A stretch of 64,000 bases of DNA from Photobacterium profundum. GTDB lineage: Bacteria > Pseudomonadota > Gammaproteobacteria > Enterobacterales > Vibrionaceae. Both the position numbers and the translations under genes were made by a program. Below the pieces are notes generated by a model. It did no database searches. It had not been told where the DNA came from and saw only the letters and a program-made list of their open reading frames with translations. Shown in pieces: positions 9,146 through 19,543 of the stretch. Numbering within the stretch: the stretch's first letter is position 1; each line of letters opens with the position of its first letter. Location of the stretch: assembly GCF_003026285.1 (NCBI RefSeq), contig NZ_PYOD01000005.1, positions 124,001 to 188,000 of the forward strand, written 5' to 3'.

Positions 9146-9841
9146 ATGTTAGACCCTAAAGTGATTGTCGCACTCGACTACCCGAACCAAGATGCAGCAT
9201 TAGCGTTTGTAGACCGTATTGAACCGGGAAGCTGTCGTCTGAAAGTGGGTAAAGAAATGTTCACTTTATATGGCCCTGACTTCGTGCGTAAATTGCATGA
9301 GCGTGGTCATTCTGTATTTTTAGACCTGAAATTCCATGATATTCCAAATACTTGTTCGCGTGCGGTTGCCGCTGCGGCAGAGTTAGGGGTCTGGATGGTA
9401 AACGTTCATGCAAGTGGTGGCGAGCGTATGATGGCTGCCTCACGTGATATTCTAGAACCGTATGGTAAAGATCGTCCACTATTGATTGCAGTAACGGTAT
9501 TAACCAGTATGGAAGCATCAGACCTTGCGGGTATTGGTATTGCCTGTGCACCACAAGAACAAGTATTAAACTTGGCAACATTAACTAAAAACAGTGGCCT
9601 TGATGGTGTGGTTTGTTCTGCTCAAGAATCAACGATGTTGAAATCAGCATTGGGTGAAGAGTTTCAGTTAATTACTCCAGGCATTCGTCCTGTTGGTAGT
9701 GCTGCTGGCGATCAGCGTCGTGTTATGACACCTGTTGAAGCCGTTAATGCGGGTTCTGATTACTTAGTTATCGGCCGCCCGATTACACAGGCTACTGATC
9801 CTGCAGCTGTATTAGCAGAAATAAATAAATCACTGGCTTAA
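9146..9841 (+). CDS. pyrF: Orotidine 5'-phosphate decarboxylase
   Basis: Last step of de novo UMP synthesis: decarboxylates OMP. The 231-residue TIM-barrel protein has VALDYPN at the first strand, the catalytic [10 protein letters not shown] segment (Lys and Asp of the active site) at about residues 60-70, and TPGIRP near the phosphate-binding loop. The start is well supported by CAGGAG 6 bases upstream. The lapAB-pyrF order is that of E. coli. Confidence 0.98.
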   Translation: MLDPKVIVALDYPNQDAALAFVDRIEPGSCRLKVGKEMFTLYGPDFVRKLHERGHSVFLDLKFHDIPNTCSRAVAAAAELGVWMVNVHASGGERMMAASRDILEPYGKDRPLLIAVTVLTSMEASDLAGIGIACAPQEQVLNLATLTKNSGLDGVVCSAQESTMLKSALGEEFQLITPGIRPVGSAAGDQRRVMTPVEAVNAGSDYLVIGRPITQATDPAAVLAEINKSLA

Positions 9842-9874
9842 TTGTTTTACAATAAAAAGCAAACGTTTACTAAT

Positions 9875-9908
9875 CCCGCTATTACCTACTAGTAATAGCG
9901 GGGTTTTT
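9875..9908. terminator. Intrinsic terminator between pyrF and sapF
   Basis: CCCGCTATTAC and GTAATAGCGGG form an 11-base stem followed by TTTTT; lies between convergent genes. Confidence 0.85.
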
Positions 9909-9917
9909 ATATTCAAA

Positions 9918-10742
9918 TTAACATTTAATCTTGGGTGTCGCTTTACTGATTCTATTGGTTCTATCGTGTGTTGGGGCAGAGAAGTGACTATCTAATAGTT
10001 TCTGAGTCAGTGAGTGCTGTGGCGAACTGAATACTTCTGACGTTGGTCCTTTTTCTACAACTTCACCATCTTGCATGACGATCACTTTATCGGAGAAGTG
10101 TTTAACTACCCCCATATGTTGCGACACATAAACATATGACAAGCCCATTTCTTCTTGAAGCTCTAAGAGCAAGTTCAGTATCTGAGATCGCATTGACATA
10201 TCGAGCCCATTTAACGCTTCATCAGCAACGATAATACATGGCTGAAGGATCAGAGCTCGTGCGAGCGATACACGTTGTTTTTGACCCGTAGCAAGCATCT
10301 GAGGGTAAAAATACGCATGTTCAGGCAATAAACCTACTCGTTTCAAAGTAAGCATAATACGACGCTCACGCTCTTGTGGGGTCATATTGGTATTTCGTTT
10401 TAATGGGCCTTCTAATATGCGACCAATTTGGATTCGTGGGTTCAGCGATGTATTGGGATCTTGGAAAATCATGCGGATCAATTTACATCGAGTTTGAAAA
10501 TCTTTCGGTGCTAACACTTCACCATTAACTCGAATTTCACCTGCGGTAGGCTCAACAACACCTGAAAGCATTTTGGCTAACGTTGATTTTCCAGAGCCAT
10601 TTTTCCCGATAAATGCAATGGTTTCCCCTGCTTCTAACTTGAAAGAAATTGGTTTAATGGCCTCAATAGTACGGCGGCGAAATAACCCTGCACGATAGTG
10701 ATAAGATTTTTGAAGGTTATCAACTTCAAGTAAAGAACTCAT
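9918..10742 (-). CDS. sapF: Sap ABC transporter ATP-binding protein SapF
   Basis: One of two ATPases of the Sap importer (peptide uptake, linked to antimicrobial-peptide resistance in other bacteria). It has 274 residues with Walker [10 protein letters not shown], Walker B VADEA and switch His in SQHMG. The signature is [13 protein letters not shown] rather than LSGGQ, a deviation also seen in E. coli SapF. It is the last gene of the operon and overlaps sapD by 4 bases (ATGA), so translation is coupled. Confidence 0.95.
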   Translation of the reverse strand: MSSLLEVDNLQKSYHYRAGLFRRRTIEAIKPISFKLEAGETIAFIGKNGSGKSTLAKMLSGVVEPTAGEIRVNGEVLAPKDFQTRCKLIRMIFQDPNTSLNPRIQIGRILEGPLKRNTNMTPQERERRIMLTLKRVGLLPEHAYFYPQMLATGQKQRVSLARALILQPCIIVADEALNGLDMSMRSQILNLLLELQEEMGLSYVYVSQHMGVVKHFSDKVIVMQDGEVVEKGPTSEVFSSPQHSLTQKLLDSHFSAPTHDRTNRISKATPKIKC

Positions 10743-11737
10743 TTCTTTTTATCCTCCATATTCAGCGGGAAGTGGCAGCTGAATTTATGGCTTTTTATCT
10801 TCCTACGTTTGGGTACTTCTACACATTTACGTTGTGCATGTGGGCAACGTGGACCTAATCGGCAACCAATAGGCAGATGCTGAAGAGGGGGGATAGAGCC
10901 TGGCAGGGTTTCTAATTTACTTTTGTGTGACACATCTAAGCTAAAGTCAGGCATCGCTCGCATTAGCGCTTCAGTATAAGGGTGGTGTGGTGATTCCAGT
11001 AATTGCTTTCGGCTACCTGATTCGACAGATTGGCCACAATACATCACGGTAATACGATCTGCCCACTGCGTTACAGTCGTTAAATCATGGCTGACAAGTA
11101 ATATGGTGGTATTACCTAATTGGTTCATACGGCTTAATAAACGGAATATTTGCGCCTGTGTGATCGGGTCTAAATCATTGGTTGGTTCATCGGCAATAAG
11201 CAGGCGAGGGCGGTTTGCAATCGCCATGGCAATCATTACCTTTTGACACTCACCATCGGTCAGTTCATACGGGTAGCTTTTCATTACGCGCTTATGCTCT
11301 TTGATACCAACTTTGTGTAGTAGTGCAATCGCTTGTTTTTGACGCCAATGAATACGTTGCCACCATCGACCTGAAAAAGATGATGAAGGTATGGCCTCTT
11401 CTAATTGCTCACCAATATTCTCAGATGGGTCAAGACAAGAAGAAGGCTCTTGGAAGATCATTGCAATTTCACGGCCCACAATCTTTCGACGTTCACGTGT
11501 TGATAGAGTCAATAAATCGACATCTCCTAGACGCAAGCGATCGGCCGTTACTTTCCAGTTGTCTTTTGTGACACCAGCAATGGCCTTAGCTACCAAGCTC
11601 TTACCTGAGCCTGATTCACCAACAAGCCCCCGGATTTCGCCTTCGTTTATGGTTAAGCTCATGCGATCTACCGCTTTAACCATACCTTGTGGAGTATCAA
11701 TCTCTATCGTCAGGTTACGAATATCGAGTAATGGCAT
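10739..11737 (-). CDS. sapD: Sap ABC transporter ATP-binding protein SapD
   Basis: Second ATPase of the Sap system, 332 residues. Walker A is GESGSGKS, the signature is [12 protein letters not shown] instead of LSGGQ, Walker B is LLIADEPT and the switch is SHDLT. The C-terminal extension has cysteines in [15 protein letters not shown], as in the oligopeptide/dipeptide family of ATPases. It sits directly after sapC (1 base apart) and overlaps sapF. In E. coli SapD has also been tied to Trk potassium uptake. Confidence 0.95.
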   Translation of the reverse strand: MPLLDIRNLTIEIDTPQGMVKAVDRMSLTINEGEIRGLVGESGSGKSLVAKAIAGVTKDNWKVTADRLRLGDVDLLTLSTRERRKIVGREIAMIFQEPSSCLDPSENIGEQLEEAIPSSSFSGRWWQRIHWRQKQAIALLHKVGIKEHKRVMKSYPYELTDGECQKVMIAMAIANRPRLLIADEPTNDLDPITQAQIFRLLSRMNQLGNTTILLVSHDLTTVTQWADRITVMYCGQSVESGSRKQLLESPHHPYTEALMRAMPDFSLDVSHKSKLETLPGSIPPLQHLPIGCRLGPRCPHAQRKCVEVPKRRKIKSHKFSCHFPLNMEDKKK

Positions 11738-12625
11738 TTAATCAATCCCCGCATTTAATGCTTGGCGGAGTCCGTCTCCTACTAAGTTTACAGATAAAAC
11801 GCTAAACATGATTGCAAGCCCTGGCAAGGTTACGGTCCAAGGTGCTAAGTAAATTAATTCAATGGAATCTCCCAGAATTGAACCCCACTCAGGAGAGGGT
11901 GCTTGCGCGCCTAAACCTAGAAAGCCCAGTGCAGCAATGTCTAAAATCGCAATGGAGATAGCACGTGTTAATTCAGTTGTAATAACGGTTAAAATATTGG
12001 GCAAAATTGAGTTATACAGTAGGTAGAAGTTGTTAGCCCCATCAAGGCGTGCAGCAATGATATAGTCTTTTTCTACTTCAGTGTGAACGGCGGTATAAAC
12101 GGCACGAATAAATCGTGGAATTAATGCTAACCATATCGCCAACAAAATGTTGGTTTCACCTGGCCCCATATAAGCAACAACAATAATAGCTAATAATAAA
12201 GAGGGGATAGATAAAACAGTATCAAGTACATGGTTAAGTATGCTTGATTTTAAACCGCGAGTCATACCTGCAGTTACACCGATTAAAAAACCGATTAGAC
12301 TTGCGGCAAGAGCGACGAGTAATGCATAGCCAAATGTGAGCTGAGAGCCGAGTATTAGGCGAGTTAAAATATCTCGACCAAGGTCATCAGTACCAAAGAA
12401 GAATTCAACATGACCAGATTGATCCCATGATGGTGGCATAAGCAGCTCCCCAACCTGATGGTAAGGGGAATATGGCACTAACCACGGAGCTGTGATGGTT
12501 ATTAATATCAGGATGAGTAAACACCACAGACCAAACATCGCTAATGAGTTAGCTTTGAAATTGATCCATGAACGCTCCCACTGTGTTGGGATTTTTTGTT
12601 CCTGATAAATGTTATTTGATAGCAT
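11738..12625 (-). CDS. sapC: Sap transporter permease SapC
   Basis: Inner-membrane permease of the DppC/OppC type (295 residues). The N-terminal helix lies at about residues 28-50, followed by a periplasmic segment (FFGTDDLGRDIL) and five further helices. The cytoplasmic coupling loop around EKDYIIAARLDGANN corresponds to the EAA motif. It overlaps the end of sapB by 14 bases, indicating coupled translation. Confidence 0.95.
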   Translation of the reverse strand: MLSNNIYQEQKIPTQWERSWINFKANSLAMFGLWCLLILILITITAPWLVPYSPYHQVGELLMPPSWDQSGHVEFFFGTDDLGRDILTRLILGSQLTFGYALLVALAASLIGFLIGVTAGMTRGLKSSILNHVLDTVLSIPSLLLAIIVVAYMGPGETNILLAIWLALIPRFIRAVYTAVHTEVEKDYIIAARLDGANNFYLLYNSILPNILTVITTELTRAISIAILDIAALGFLGLGAQAPSPEWGSILGDSIELIYLAPWTVTLPGLAIMFSVLSVNLVGDGLRQALNAGID

Positions 12626-13574
12626 ACCATTCTTTCCTTACGAGCGGATTCACGGCTGCACCAGCAAGATCTGATAGTATATTTGCCAATAATATAAAGC
12701 TTGCTACTGTAATTACGCCCGCTTGAATTGCCACATAATTTTGATCTGCAATCGCGTTTAACAACCAACGACCAATGCCCGGCCAGTTAAAAATTGATTC
12801 TGTAAGCATGGCAAATGTCATCATGGTTGAAAATTGCATACCTAACTTAGGAATAATCGGCGGTAGGGCGTTTTTCATGCCATGACGCCTAACAATTTCA
12901 AACATTGATAAGCCTTTGGTTTGTGCAACTTTGATATAATTTTGTGTCATTACTTCAGAGATAGAGGCACGCGTTAGTCGTATCACTTCCGTTGTTGGTG
13001 CCATAGCCAGTACTAGTGTGGGCAATACGAGGTGTCGAATAACATCAGATAGCGCTTCTGAACGGTAAGGTTTATCCGATAATAAAACATCAATGATCGC
13101 CACCCCAGTAACGTGGTCAATTTCGTACAACAGGCTGTAACGACCCGCGACAGGTAGCCAACCAAGGTTGAGTGAAAACATCAAAATTAGCAGCATCGCT
13201 AGCCAAAATAAAGGAATGGAATACCCTAAGATAGTGATTGAAGATATAAGGGTATCAGTAAACCGGCCACGCTTTACGCCTGCGAGTGTACCCAGTGGTA
13301 TACCGACAAATAACGATAGTATAAACGCGAAAAAACACAGCTCTAACGTAGCAGGAAACACCATCATAATTTCATGTAAAATGGGGTCTCCGTTTTGATT
13401 AAGCCCTAAATTGCCCAGCGCTAATCCTTCAATGTAGCTTAACCAGCCACTCCAAAATGGTTGGCTGCTCCATGCTGATGCTTCGTCTAAGCGTAGAATA
13501 CTAAAACCAATCATCGTCAAAATAGCGAGAGTGATGATGAAAAGATTTAATCGGCGAATGGTATATATAAGCAT
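12612..13574 (-). CDS. sapB: Sap transporter permease SapB
   Basis: Inner-membrane permease of the DppB/OppB type (320 residues). It starts with a helix at about 8-27, has a large periplasmic loop, and carries the EAA-type loop YIKVAQTKGLSMFEIVRRHG. It pairs with SapC to form the channel. It lies 3 bases after sapA and overlaps sapC by 14 bases. Confidence 0.95.
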   Translation of the reverse strand: MLIYTIRRLNLFIITLAILTMIGFSILRLDEASAWSSQPFWSGWLSYIEGLALGNLGLNQNGDPILHEIMMVFPATLELCFFAFILSLFVGIPLGTLAGVKRGRFTDTLISSITILGYSIPLFWLAMLLILMFSLNLGWLPVAGRYSLLYEIDHVTGVAIIDVLLSDKPYRSEALSDVIRHLVLPTLVLAMAPTTEVIRLTRASISEVMTQNYIKVAQTKGLSMFEIVRRHGMKNALPPIIPKLGMQFSTMMTFAMLTESIFNWPGIGRWLLNAIADQNYVAIQAGVITVASFILLANILSDLAGAAVNPLVRKEWYAIK

Positions 13575-13577
13575 ATT

Positions 13578-15197
13578 TTACTCGCTTCGATAAACACTGG
13601 AAAATGAGCGAGTACCGAAAGGACTCATCTGTAATCCACCTAATGATTTATGGTGAACCTGAAAGTGCACGCCATGCGCTAATGGAATTAATGGCACTTG
13701 TTGATCTAAAATATTTTGCGCCCGATGATAATAATTTAAGCGTTGATCAAGCTTATTGGTACGTAAAGCAAGCTCGAGTAAATTATCAAAATCTAGATTA
13801 CACCAATTGGCAATGTTAAGCCCTGCCTGTTTGGCATCGCACGATAATAGTGGACGTAGGAAATTATCAGGATCACCATTATCAGCAATCCATCCCGATA
13901 AGATAAGATCAAAAGATGTTGATTCCCCCATACTGATACGATCAAGCTTATCTTGATGTGACATCGTCACCTCAATACCAATTGCTTGTAGATTTGCTTG
14001 AATCAGCTCTGCTGTTTTTCGAGGGCTAGGGTTATAGGGGCGAGGTTCTGTGGGAACCCACATCGATAATGTTAGTTCATTATTGTACCCAGCTTCTTTT
14101 AATAATCTAATGGCTGCTTCAGGATCGAAATCCAATGCTTGGCTCTTGTGGTTATAAGCCCATGACATAGGTGGCAACATACTTTTTGCTTTGGTGCCAG
14201 TACCGTAATAAACCGAACCCAATAAATTATCGCGATTAATGGCAAGGCTAATGGCTTTGCGTACGCGAATATCTTGCAAGATAGGCTTGTTATTATTGAG
14301 TGCTAGAAACGATACATTCATGCCTGTTTGCGCCATTAATTCAAATTCTGAGCTACCAGAAATGACAGATAGTTGGCTGGCAACTGGTGATGAGAGTACA
14401 TCACATTCGTGACTTAATAGTTTAGCCAGCGAACCTGTGCCGCGCGATGATATATCGAACACCACTTGATTCATTGGGGCAGCACCTTGCCAATAACCCC
14501 AGTGACGTTTCAAACGAATTAGATCGTTAGGTATGTACTGGTCTAAATAAAAAGGCCCTGTCCCGATAGGTTTCATATCGAGTTGGTTTAGCTGACCGGC
14601 CTGAAGAAGCTGTTGCCCGTACTCTTGTGAGTAAATGACCGCATAGCTTGTAGCTAAGTTTGATAGAAAAGAGTTATCAGGACGGCTTAAAATAAATTTA
14701 ACGGTATGGGAATCAATCGCGACAATATCATTGATTAATTTATCAAAAGCTAAACTTTCAAACCAAGGATAACGACCACCAGAGATGTTAAAGAATGGGT
14801 GACTAGGGTCAATAACTCGCTTAAAACTGAAAATAACATCTTGAGCATTTAGCTGACGAGTTGGGGTGAACCAATCCGTATTTTGGAACTCAATGCCTTT
14901 ACGTAGCGCAAGAGTGTATTCAAGTCCGTCGTCACTAATCGACCAGCTACGAGCTAGTCCTGGCAGCGGTTGGTGGCTAACAGGATCGAGCACTAATAAG
15001 CGGTCAAATATTTGAGCGGCTAGGGTATCTGTTGTCAGCCCACCGTCTGTCAACTGTGGATTGAATATTGTGGGTGTGTCTTGGCCACAATAAATGAAAC
15101 CACGGCTTCGTATATCAGTATCTTTTTGTGGCTCAGAACAACCCATAAGGCTAACTAGGCTAAAACAAGCAAACAAAAGGCGAGTATATGCGCTCAT
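13578..15197 (-). CDS. sapA: Sap peptide-binding protein SapA (lipoprotein form)
   Basis: Solute-binding protein of the SBP_bac_5 family (539 residues) that delivers peptides to SapBC. The N-terminus MSAYTRLLFACFSLVSLMGC ends in a lipobox, so it should be anchored to a membrane; E. coli SapA has a plain signal peptide instead. Family segments GTGPFYLDQY, the MNVSFLALNN segment and NPSPRKTAELIQ are present. It is the first gene of sapABCDF. The ATG has no strong Shine-Dalgarno, but later starts would remove the signal. Confidence 0.94.
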   Translation of the reverse strand: MSAYTRLLFACFSLVSLMGCSEPQKDTDIRSRGFIYCGQDTPTIFNPQLTDGGLTTDTLAAQIFDRLLVLDPVSHQPLPGLARSWSISDDGLEYTLALRKGIEFQNTDWFTPTRQLNAQDVIFSFKRVIDPSHPFFNISGGRYPWFESLAFDKLINDIVAIDSHTVKFILSRPDNSFLSNLATSYAVIYSQEYGQQLLQAGQLNQLDMKPIGTGPFYLDQYIPNDLIRLKRHWGYWQGAAPMNQVVFDISSRGTGSLAKLLSHECDVLSSPVASQLSVISGSSEFELMAQTGMNVSFLALNNNKPILQDIRVRKAISLAINRDNLLGSVYYGTGTKAKSMLPPMSWAYNHKSQALDFDPEAAIRLLKEAGYNNELTLSMWVPTEPRPYNPSPRKTAELIQANLQAIGIEVTMSHQDKLDRISMGESTSFDLILSGWIADNGDPDNFLRPLLSCDAKQAGLNIANWCNLDFDNLLELALRTNKLDQRLNYYHRAQNILDQQVPLIPLAHGVHFQVHHKSLGGLQMSPFGTRSFSSVYRSE

Positions 15198-15335
15198 ATC
15201 GTAAAGACGTCGAATGAAATCAAGTCGTTAAATTTAACATTTTCCATCACAGCCACCAAGTAATCATCCTTGATATCCACCTTTTTCTTAACGTTATGTT
15301 GCTTAAATAATAGCCATGCTTTTAGTTTTGCTGAA

Positions 15336-15363
15336 ATTATGGAGATTAATTGCTCAACCTCAA
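15336..15363 (-). promoter_or_regulatory. Candidate promoter of the sap operon
   Basis: Reading the minus strand: TTGAGG (15363-15358), 16 bases, CATAAT (15341-15336), about 140 bases before sapA. It lies in the 198-base gap between pspF and sapA. Confidence 0.4.
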
Positions 15364-15395
15364 GATAAAATGAAAGAAATGCGACCCTGCAAACA

Positions 15396-16409
15396 TTATT
15401 CTTCGTTACTGCCGACTAGCTGATATTTACGCAATAGCCCTCTCAGTTGATGGTAGCTTAAACCCAATAATTCAGCGGCTTTTCTTTGATTAAATTTGGC
15501 TTGTTCCAGCGCGTTACGCATTATTTCGATTTCTTGATCTTGTTGCCATTGACGTAAATCCATTGGGAAAATAACGTCAGTAGTTAAAGCATTTGTTGAA
15601 TCTTCCGCTGTGCAAGTGTCATCTTTTTTATCGTGCCAAGGGGCATGAAAAGGGTTAATGATAATATTTTCGACAGGTTCATCTTCAATGCTATGACGAA
15701 ACACCGAGCGCTCAACCACATTTTTAAGTTCACGAATATTGCCAGGCCAGTGATACTCGAGTAGTGCGGCACGTGCTCGTGGAGTGAAACCAGAAAAGTA
15801 ACCAAACCCTAATTCACGACACATACGTACGGCATAGTATTCAGCTAATGGAAGAATATCGTCGAAGCGTTCACGTAATGGTGGTAGATGAATAATATCA
15901 AAAGCAAGACGATCGAGTAAATCAGCCCGGAATTTACCTTCTTGGGCAAGCTGAGGCAAGTCTGCATTGGTTGCACAGATTAAACGAACGTTAGCTTGGC
16001 AGGTCTTACTGCCACCGACTCGTTCATATTCCCCATATTCAATAACGCGTAGTAATTTCTCTTGTACCCCGAGTGGTGCCGTGGCTAATTCATCAAGAAA
16101 CAAGGTGCCATCTTCTGCTCGCTCAAAACGCCCTTGATGCCTTCCTTTTGCGCCAGTAAATGCGCCAGCTTCGTGACCAAATAGCTCTGAATCAATTAAA
16201 CCATCACTTAGCGCTGCACAATTTAAGGTTATTAAGGGCTGATCCCAACGGCGAGATAAGTAATGCATTCGTTGTGCTATTAGCTCTTTACCTGTACCTC
16301 GTTCACCTAAAATAAGGATCGGGCGATTAAGTGATGCTAATCGAGATGCCTGATCTAACACGGTAAGGAACGCTTCCGATTCACCGATTAAATTATCTTT
16401 ATTTTGCAT
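15396..16409 (-). CDS. pspF: Psp operon transcriptional activator
   Basis: Sigma54-dependent AAA+ activator of the phage-shock genes (337 residues). Like E. coli PspF it has no N-terminal receiver or sensory domain; its activity is held down by PspA. Landmarks are Walker A GERGTGKE, the sigma54-contacting loop GAFTGA, Walker B GTLFLDELAT, the arginine-finger region, and a Fis-type helix-turn-helix at the C-terminus (NQRKAAELLGLSYHQLRGLL). I chose the ATG at 16409 (MQNKDNLIGES) with GAG upstream; an in-frame ATG at 16439 lacks support. It is divergent from pspA. Confidence 0.96.
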   Translation of the reverse strand: MQNKDNLIGESEAFLTVLDQASRLASLNRPILILGERGTGKELIAQRMHYLSRRWDQPLITLNCAALSDGLIDSELFGHEAGAFTGAKGRHQGRFERAEDGTLFLDELATAPLGVQEKLLRVIEYGEYERVGGSKTCQANVRLICATNADLPQLAQEGKFRADLLDRLAFDIIHLPPLRERFDDILPLAEYYAVRMCRELGFGYFSGFTPRARAALLEYHWPGNIRELKNVVERSVFRHSIEDEPVENIIINPFHAPWHDKKDDTCTAEDSTNALTTDVIFPMDLRQWQQDQEIEIMRNALEQAKFNQRKAAELLGLSYHQLRGLLRKYQLVGSNEE

Positions 16410-16505
16410 GGTTAATCTCGCTAAATATTGGCGTATCACCCCACACCATAGCAGTCTATTTATTGAGCTGTAAAGTTAAGTGTATGATTTTTATTGAACA
16501 AAAAG

Positions 16506-16522
16506 TTGGCACGCGACTTGAT
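16506..16522 (+). promoter_or_regulatory. Sigma54 promoter of pspABC
   Basis: TTGGCACG (-24 element) followed by TTGAT (-12 element, with GA in place of the usual GC). The position, 75-90 bases before pspA and facing away from pspF, is as expected. The AT-rich sequence between it and pspF would hold PspF and IHF sites, though I cannot assign them exactly. Confidence 0.8.
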
Positions 16523-16596
16523 ATATATTTGATGTGACATTAAGTTATTAATTATAAATCGGCCTTACGTGCAGGTTTAATAAAGGAGTTTTTATT

Positions 16597-17262
16597 ATGG
16601 GTATTTTTTCTCGCTTTGCAGATATTGTTAATGCAAATGTAAACTCACTGCTTGATAAGGCTGAAGATCCACAAAAGTTGATCCGCCTTATTATTCAGGA
16701 AATGGAAGACACGTTAGTTGAAGTTCGTACCTCATCAGCGCGAGCATTAGCTGATAAGAAAGAACTGCAACGTCGTATTAATTCGATTGAAGCACAATCA
16801 AATGATTGGCAGCAGAAAGCGAGTTTGGCATTACAGAAAGGTCGTGAAGATCTTGCTCGTGCGGCGTTAATTGAAAAGCAAAAAATAAGTGACGTAGCAC
16901 TAACACTGAATGAAGAGTTCAAGTTAGTTGAAGAAACGATTGATAAACTAAGCTCTGAAGTTGCAGAGCTAGAAAGAAAGCTGCAAGAGACACGTGCTCG
17001 TCAACAATCATTGGTTCTTCGACATAAAGCGGCGGGTAATCGTCGTGATGTTCGTCGTCAACTTGATACAGGTAAAGTCGATGAAGCACTATCAAAATTC
17101 GAGCAATACGAACGACGTATAGATGAGATGGAAGCAGAAGCTGACAGTTACAACCTTGGTCGAGGTAAAAACTTAGAAGATGAATTTGCGGATCTTCAGG
17201 CTCAAGACAGCATTGAACAAGAGCTGGCTAGAATGAAAGCGAACATTAAAGATAAAGAGTAG
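16597..17262 (+). CDS. pspA: Phage shock protein A
   Basis: Membrane-associated coiled-coil protein of the ESCRT-III/Vipp1 family (221 residues, as in E. coli). It protects a damaged inner membrane and, when idle, binds and inhibits PspF. The N-terminus [24 protein letters not shown] is the amphipathic membrane helix and the family signature; the rest is long charged helices. GGAG lies 8 bases before the start. It is the first gene of pspABC. Confidence 0.97.
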   Translation: MGIFSRFADIVNANVNSLLDKAEDPQKLIRLIIQEMEDTLVEVRTSSARALADKKELQRRINSIEAQSNDWQQKASLALQKGREDLARAALIEKQKISDVALTLNEEFKLVEETIDKLSSEVAELERKLQETRARQQSLVLRHKAAGNRRDVRRQLDTGKVDEALSKFEQYERRIDEMEAEADSYNLGRGKNLEDEFADLQAQDSIEQELARMKANIKDKE

Positions 17263-17366
17263 TATCATTCTTGATAAGTTAATAATCAGATACTTATCTT
17301 GATGAATGTTATCTACTCTGATTAATTTGGAACAATGTCGATTCTGCGCGGAAAGGAGAAAAACGA

Positions 17367-17594
17367 ATGTCTATGGGTTTTATTGTTGGTCCGTTAATGG
17401 TGTTTTTAGTCATTGTTGCACCATTATGGTTGATTCTTCATTACCGCAGTAAGCGTCATGCGAGCCAAGGATTATCTGGTGAGGAGCATGAACAATTGCA
17501 AGCGTTAGCGATCCGCGCAGAACAAATGCAAGATCGTATTTCAACGCTTGAGCGCATCCTTGATGCTGAAGCTCCCCAATGGAGGCATAAGTAA
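17367..17594 (+). CDS. pspB: Phage shock protein B
   Basis: Small inner-membrane protein (75 residues) with one N-terminal helix (about residues 5-25) and a charged cytoplasmic coiled coil. With PspC it senses envelope stress and draws PspA away from PspF. Its stop shares a base with the pspC start (TAATG), so the two are translationally coupled. AAAGGAGAAAA lies just upstream. Confidence 0.95.
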   Translation: MSMGFIVGPLMVFLVIVAPLWLILHYRSKRHASQGLSGEEHEQLQALAIRAEQMQDRISTLERILDAEAPQWRHK

Positions 17595-17980
17595 TGAGTA
17601 AAATCTTATACCGTGATACAAAAAATGGAAAATTGGGTGGGGTGTGTGCGGGTATCGCAGAATACTTTGGTATGGAAATTTGGCTTGTCCGAATTCTTGC
17701 GGTATCAGCATTTTTACTCGGCGTTGGCTTTTTTGCGACATTGGCGTATATCGCGGCGTGTTTAATACTTGATAAAATGCCGGAAGAACGTACACAGCAA
17801 CAAACGACATATAAAGAACATAATGTGAAACAAAAGCCATGGCAAGCGGGGCAACCTGCAGAGCAGATTTTACGAAATGTAGAATCTGAATTAAATGGTA
17901 TGGAAGGTAATTTACGCAAAATGGAAGCTTATGTCACATCTTCCGCATTCAATGTTGATCGTGAGTTTAAGAATCTATAA
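17594..17980 (+). CDS. pspC: Phage shock protein C
   Basis: Partner of PspB (128 residues). The PspC domain is seen in the N-terminal half: LYRDTKNGKLGGVCAGIAEYFGMEIWLVRI, split here as a family signature of GGVCAGIAEYFG, then one membrane helix at about residues 37-60. The C-terminal half is hydrophilic. No pspD or pspE gene follows; a terminator does. Confidence 0.95.
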   Translation: MSKILYRDTKNGKLGGVCAGIAEYFGMEIWLVRILAVSAFLLGVGFFATLAYIAACLILDKMPEERTQQQTTYKEHNVKQKPWQAGQPAEQILRNVESELNGMEGNLRKMEAYVTSSAFNVDREFKNL

Positions 17981-18014
17981 AGCTTACTATACGTACATCT
18001 CACTAGTTACAATG

Positions 18015-18036
18015 AGCAGGCTTAGGCCTGCTTTTT
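18015..18036 (+). terminator. Intrinsic terminator of pspABC
   Basis: AGCAGGC, TTAG loop, GCCTGCT, then TTTT. Confidence 0.8.
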
Positions 18037-18060
18037 CGTTGATGGTTAATTGTACTCAAT

Positions 18061-18069
18061 TGGTATAAA
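18061..18069 (+). promoter_or_regulatory. Candidate extended -10 promoter for ycjXF
   Basis: TGG followed by TATAAA forms an extended -10 element, with TTGATG at 18039-18044 as a weak -35 (19-base spacer). It would give ycjXF expression independent of the sigma54 promoter. Confidence 0.4.
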
Positions 18070-18145
18070 TAACGAGTAATGTTCATTATCAGTTAATTTT
18101 ACTTTGTGTATGCTATCTCCAGAATAAAAAGAAATAAGGCATGAT

Positions 18146-19543
18146 ATGAATCGTATTGGTAATGAGTTAAATAAACTGGTTAATCGTAGTTTAGATCGTC
18201 ACGTACGTTTAGCGGTAACGGGATTATCTCGATCGGGTAAAACTGCATTTATTACTTCATTGATCAATCAGCTACTGCATGTCAGTACAAATCCACGTTT
18301 GCCTCTTTTTACGGCGGTACGCGATGGTAATTTACTGGGGGCTAAGCGAGTCCCTCAACGTGATATGCATGTACCAAAATTTGGCTATGATGAAGGCATG
18401 GGAGCATTGTTGTCTTCACCGCCAGCTTGGCCAGAACCGACTCGCGATGTTAGCCAGACACGATTAGCGTTACGTTATAAACCACAAAAAGGCCCGATGA
18501 AACTGTTTCAAGAAACAGCCACTTTGTATCTTGATATTGTGGATTATCCGGGGGAGTGGTTACTTGATTTACCTTTGCTTGATCTGGATTTCATGACGTG
18601 GTCTAAACAGCAGACAAAGGTATTAAAAGGTAAGCGGTTAGAATTAGCGCAAGAATGGATAGCTATGGGGGAAACATTCGACCCCTTTGCTCCTGCTGAT
18701 GAAGTTTTAATTGAACGCATTTCGGCAGCATTTACTGATTACTTGTATAAGTGCAAGGCTGAAGGTGGATTACATTGGGTTCAGCCTGGACGTTTTGTGT
18801 TACCTGGCGAGCTAGCAGGGGCGCCGGTATTGCAGTTTTTCCCTATGATTTGGGAACACAACTATACCGAACAACAACTTCAACAAGCCGATGAACACAG
18901 CAACATAGGTATGCTGAAGAGCCGGTATAAATACTATCAGCAGCATGTTGTAAAAGCGTTTTATCGAGATCATTTTTCAAAATTTGATCGTCAGATCATA
19001 TTGGTCGATTGTTTACAGCCATTGAATGCTGGAACCGAGTCATTTAATGATATGCGCCAAGCGCTGGATCAGTTAATGCAGAGCTTTAAATACGGGCGTA
19101 GTTCGTTACTACGTCGATTGTTTTCACCGCGTATTGATAAAGTATTATTTGCAGCGACAAAATCAGATCATGTAACGCCAGAACAACATCCGAATTTAGT
19201 GAGTTTATTGCAGCAGTTAGTGAATGAAGCGTGGCAAACGGCATCGTTTGAGGGTATTAAAATGGATTGCGTTAGCTTGGCATCTATTCAAGCAACAGAA
19301 CCTGGCTTTGTTGCTCATCAAGGGTCACAAGTACCTGCTTTACGTGGGTGTAATCTTGAAGGGGAGCCCCAAACAATATTTCCTGGCGAAGTCCCCCGTC
19401 GATTACCCAACGAGAGCTTTTGGCAAAATAATGGTTTTGATTTTGTGAATTTCCGTCCATTAGCCCAACAAAGCGATGAACCATTGCCTCATATCCGTAT
19501 GGATAAAGCGCTTCAGTATTTGCTAGGAGATAAGTTGAAATGA
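18146..19543 (+). CDS. ycjX: YcjX family P-loop protein
   Basis: Predicted nucleotide-binding protein of the YcjX/DUF463 family (465 residues), part of the Psp regulon in enterobacteria; its biochemical role is not settled. The P-loop-like TGLSRSGKTAFITSL is at about residues 25-39 and a DxxG-like DYPGEWL at about 138-144. It overlaps ycjF by 4 bases (ATGA), so the two products probably act together. AAGG precedes the ATG. Confidence 0.93.
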   Translation: MNRIGNELNKLVNRSLDRHVRLAVTGLSRSGKTAFITSLINQLLHVSTNPRLPLFTAVRDGNLLGAKRVPQRDMHVPKFGYDEGMGALLSSPPAWPEPTRDVSQTRLALRYKPQKGPMKLFQETATLYLDIVDYPGEWLLDLPLLDLDFMTWSKQQTKVLKGKRLELAQEWIAMGETFDPFAPADEVLIERISAAFTDYLYKCKAEGGLHWVQPGRFVLPGELAGAPVLQFFPMIWEHNYTEQQLQQADEHSNIGMLKSRYKYYQQHVVKAFYRDHFSKFDRQIILVDCLQPLNAGTESFNDMRQALDQLMQSFKYGRSSLLRRLFSPRIDKVLFAATKSDHVTPEQHPNLVSLLQQLVNEAWQTASFEGIKMDCVSLASIQATEPGFVAHQGSQVPALRGCNLEGEPQTIFPGEVPRRLPNESFWQNNGFDFVNFRPLAQQSDEPLPHIRMDKALQYLLGDKLK

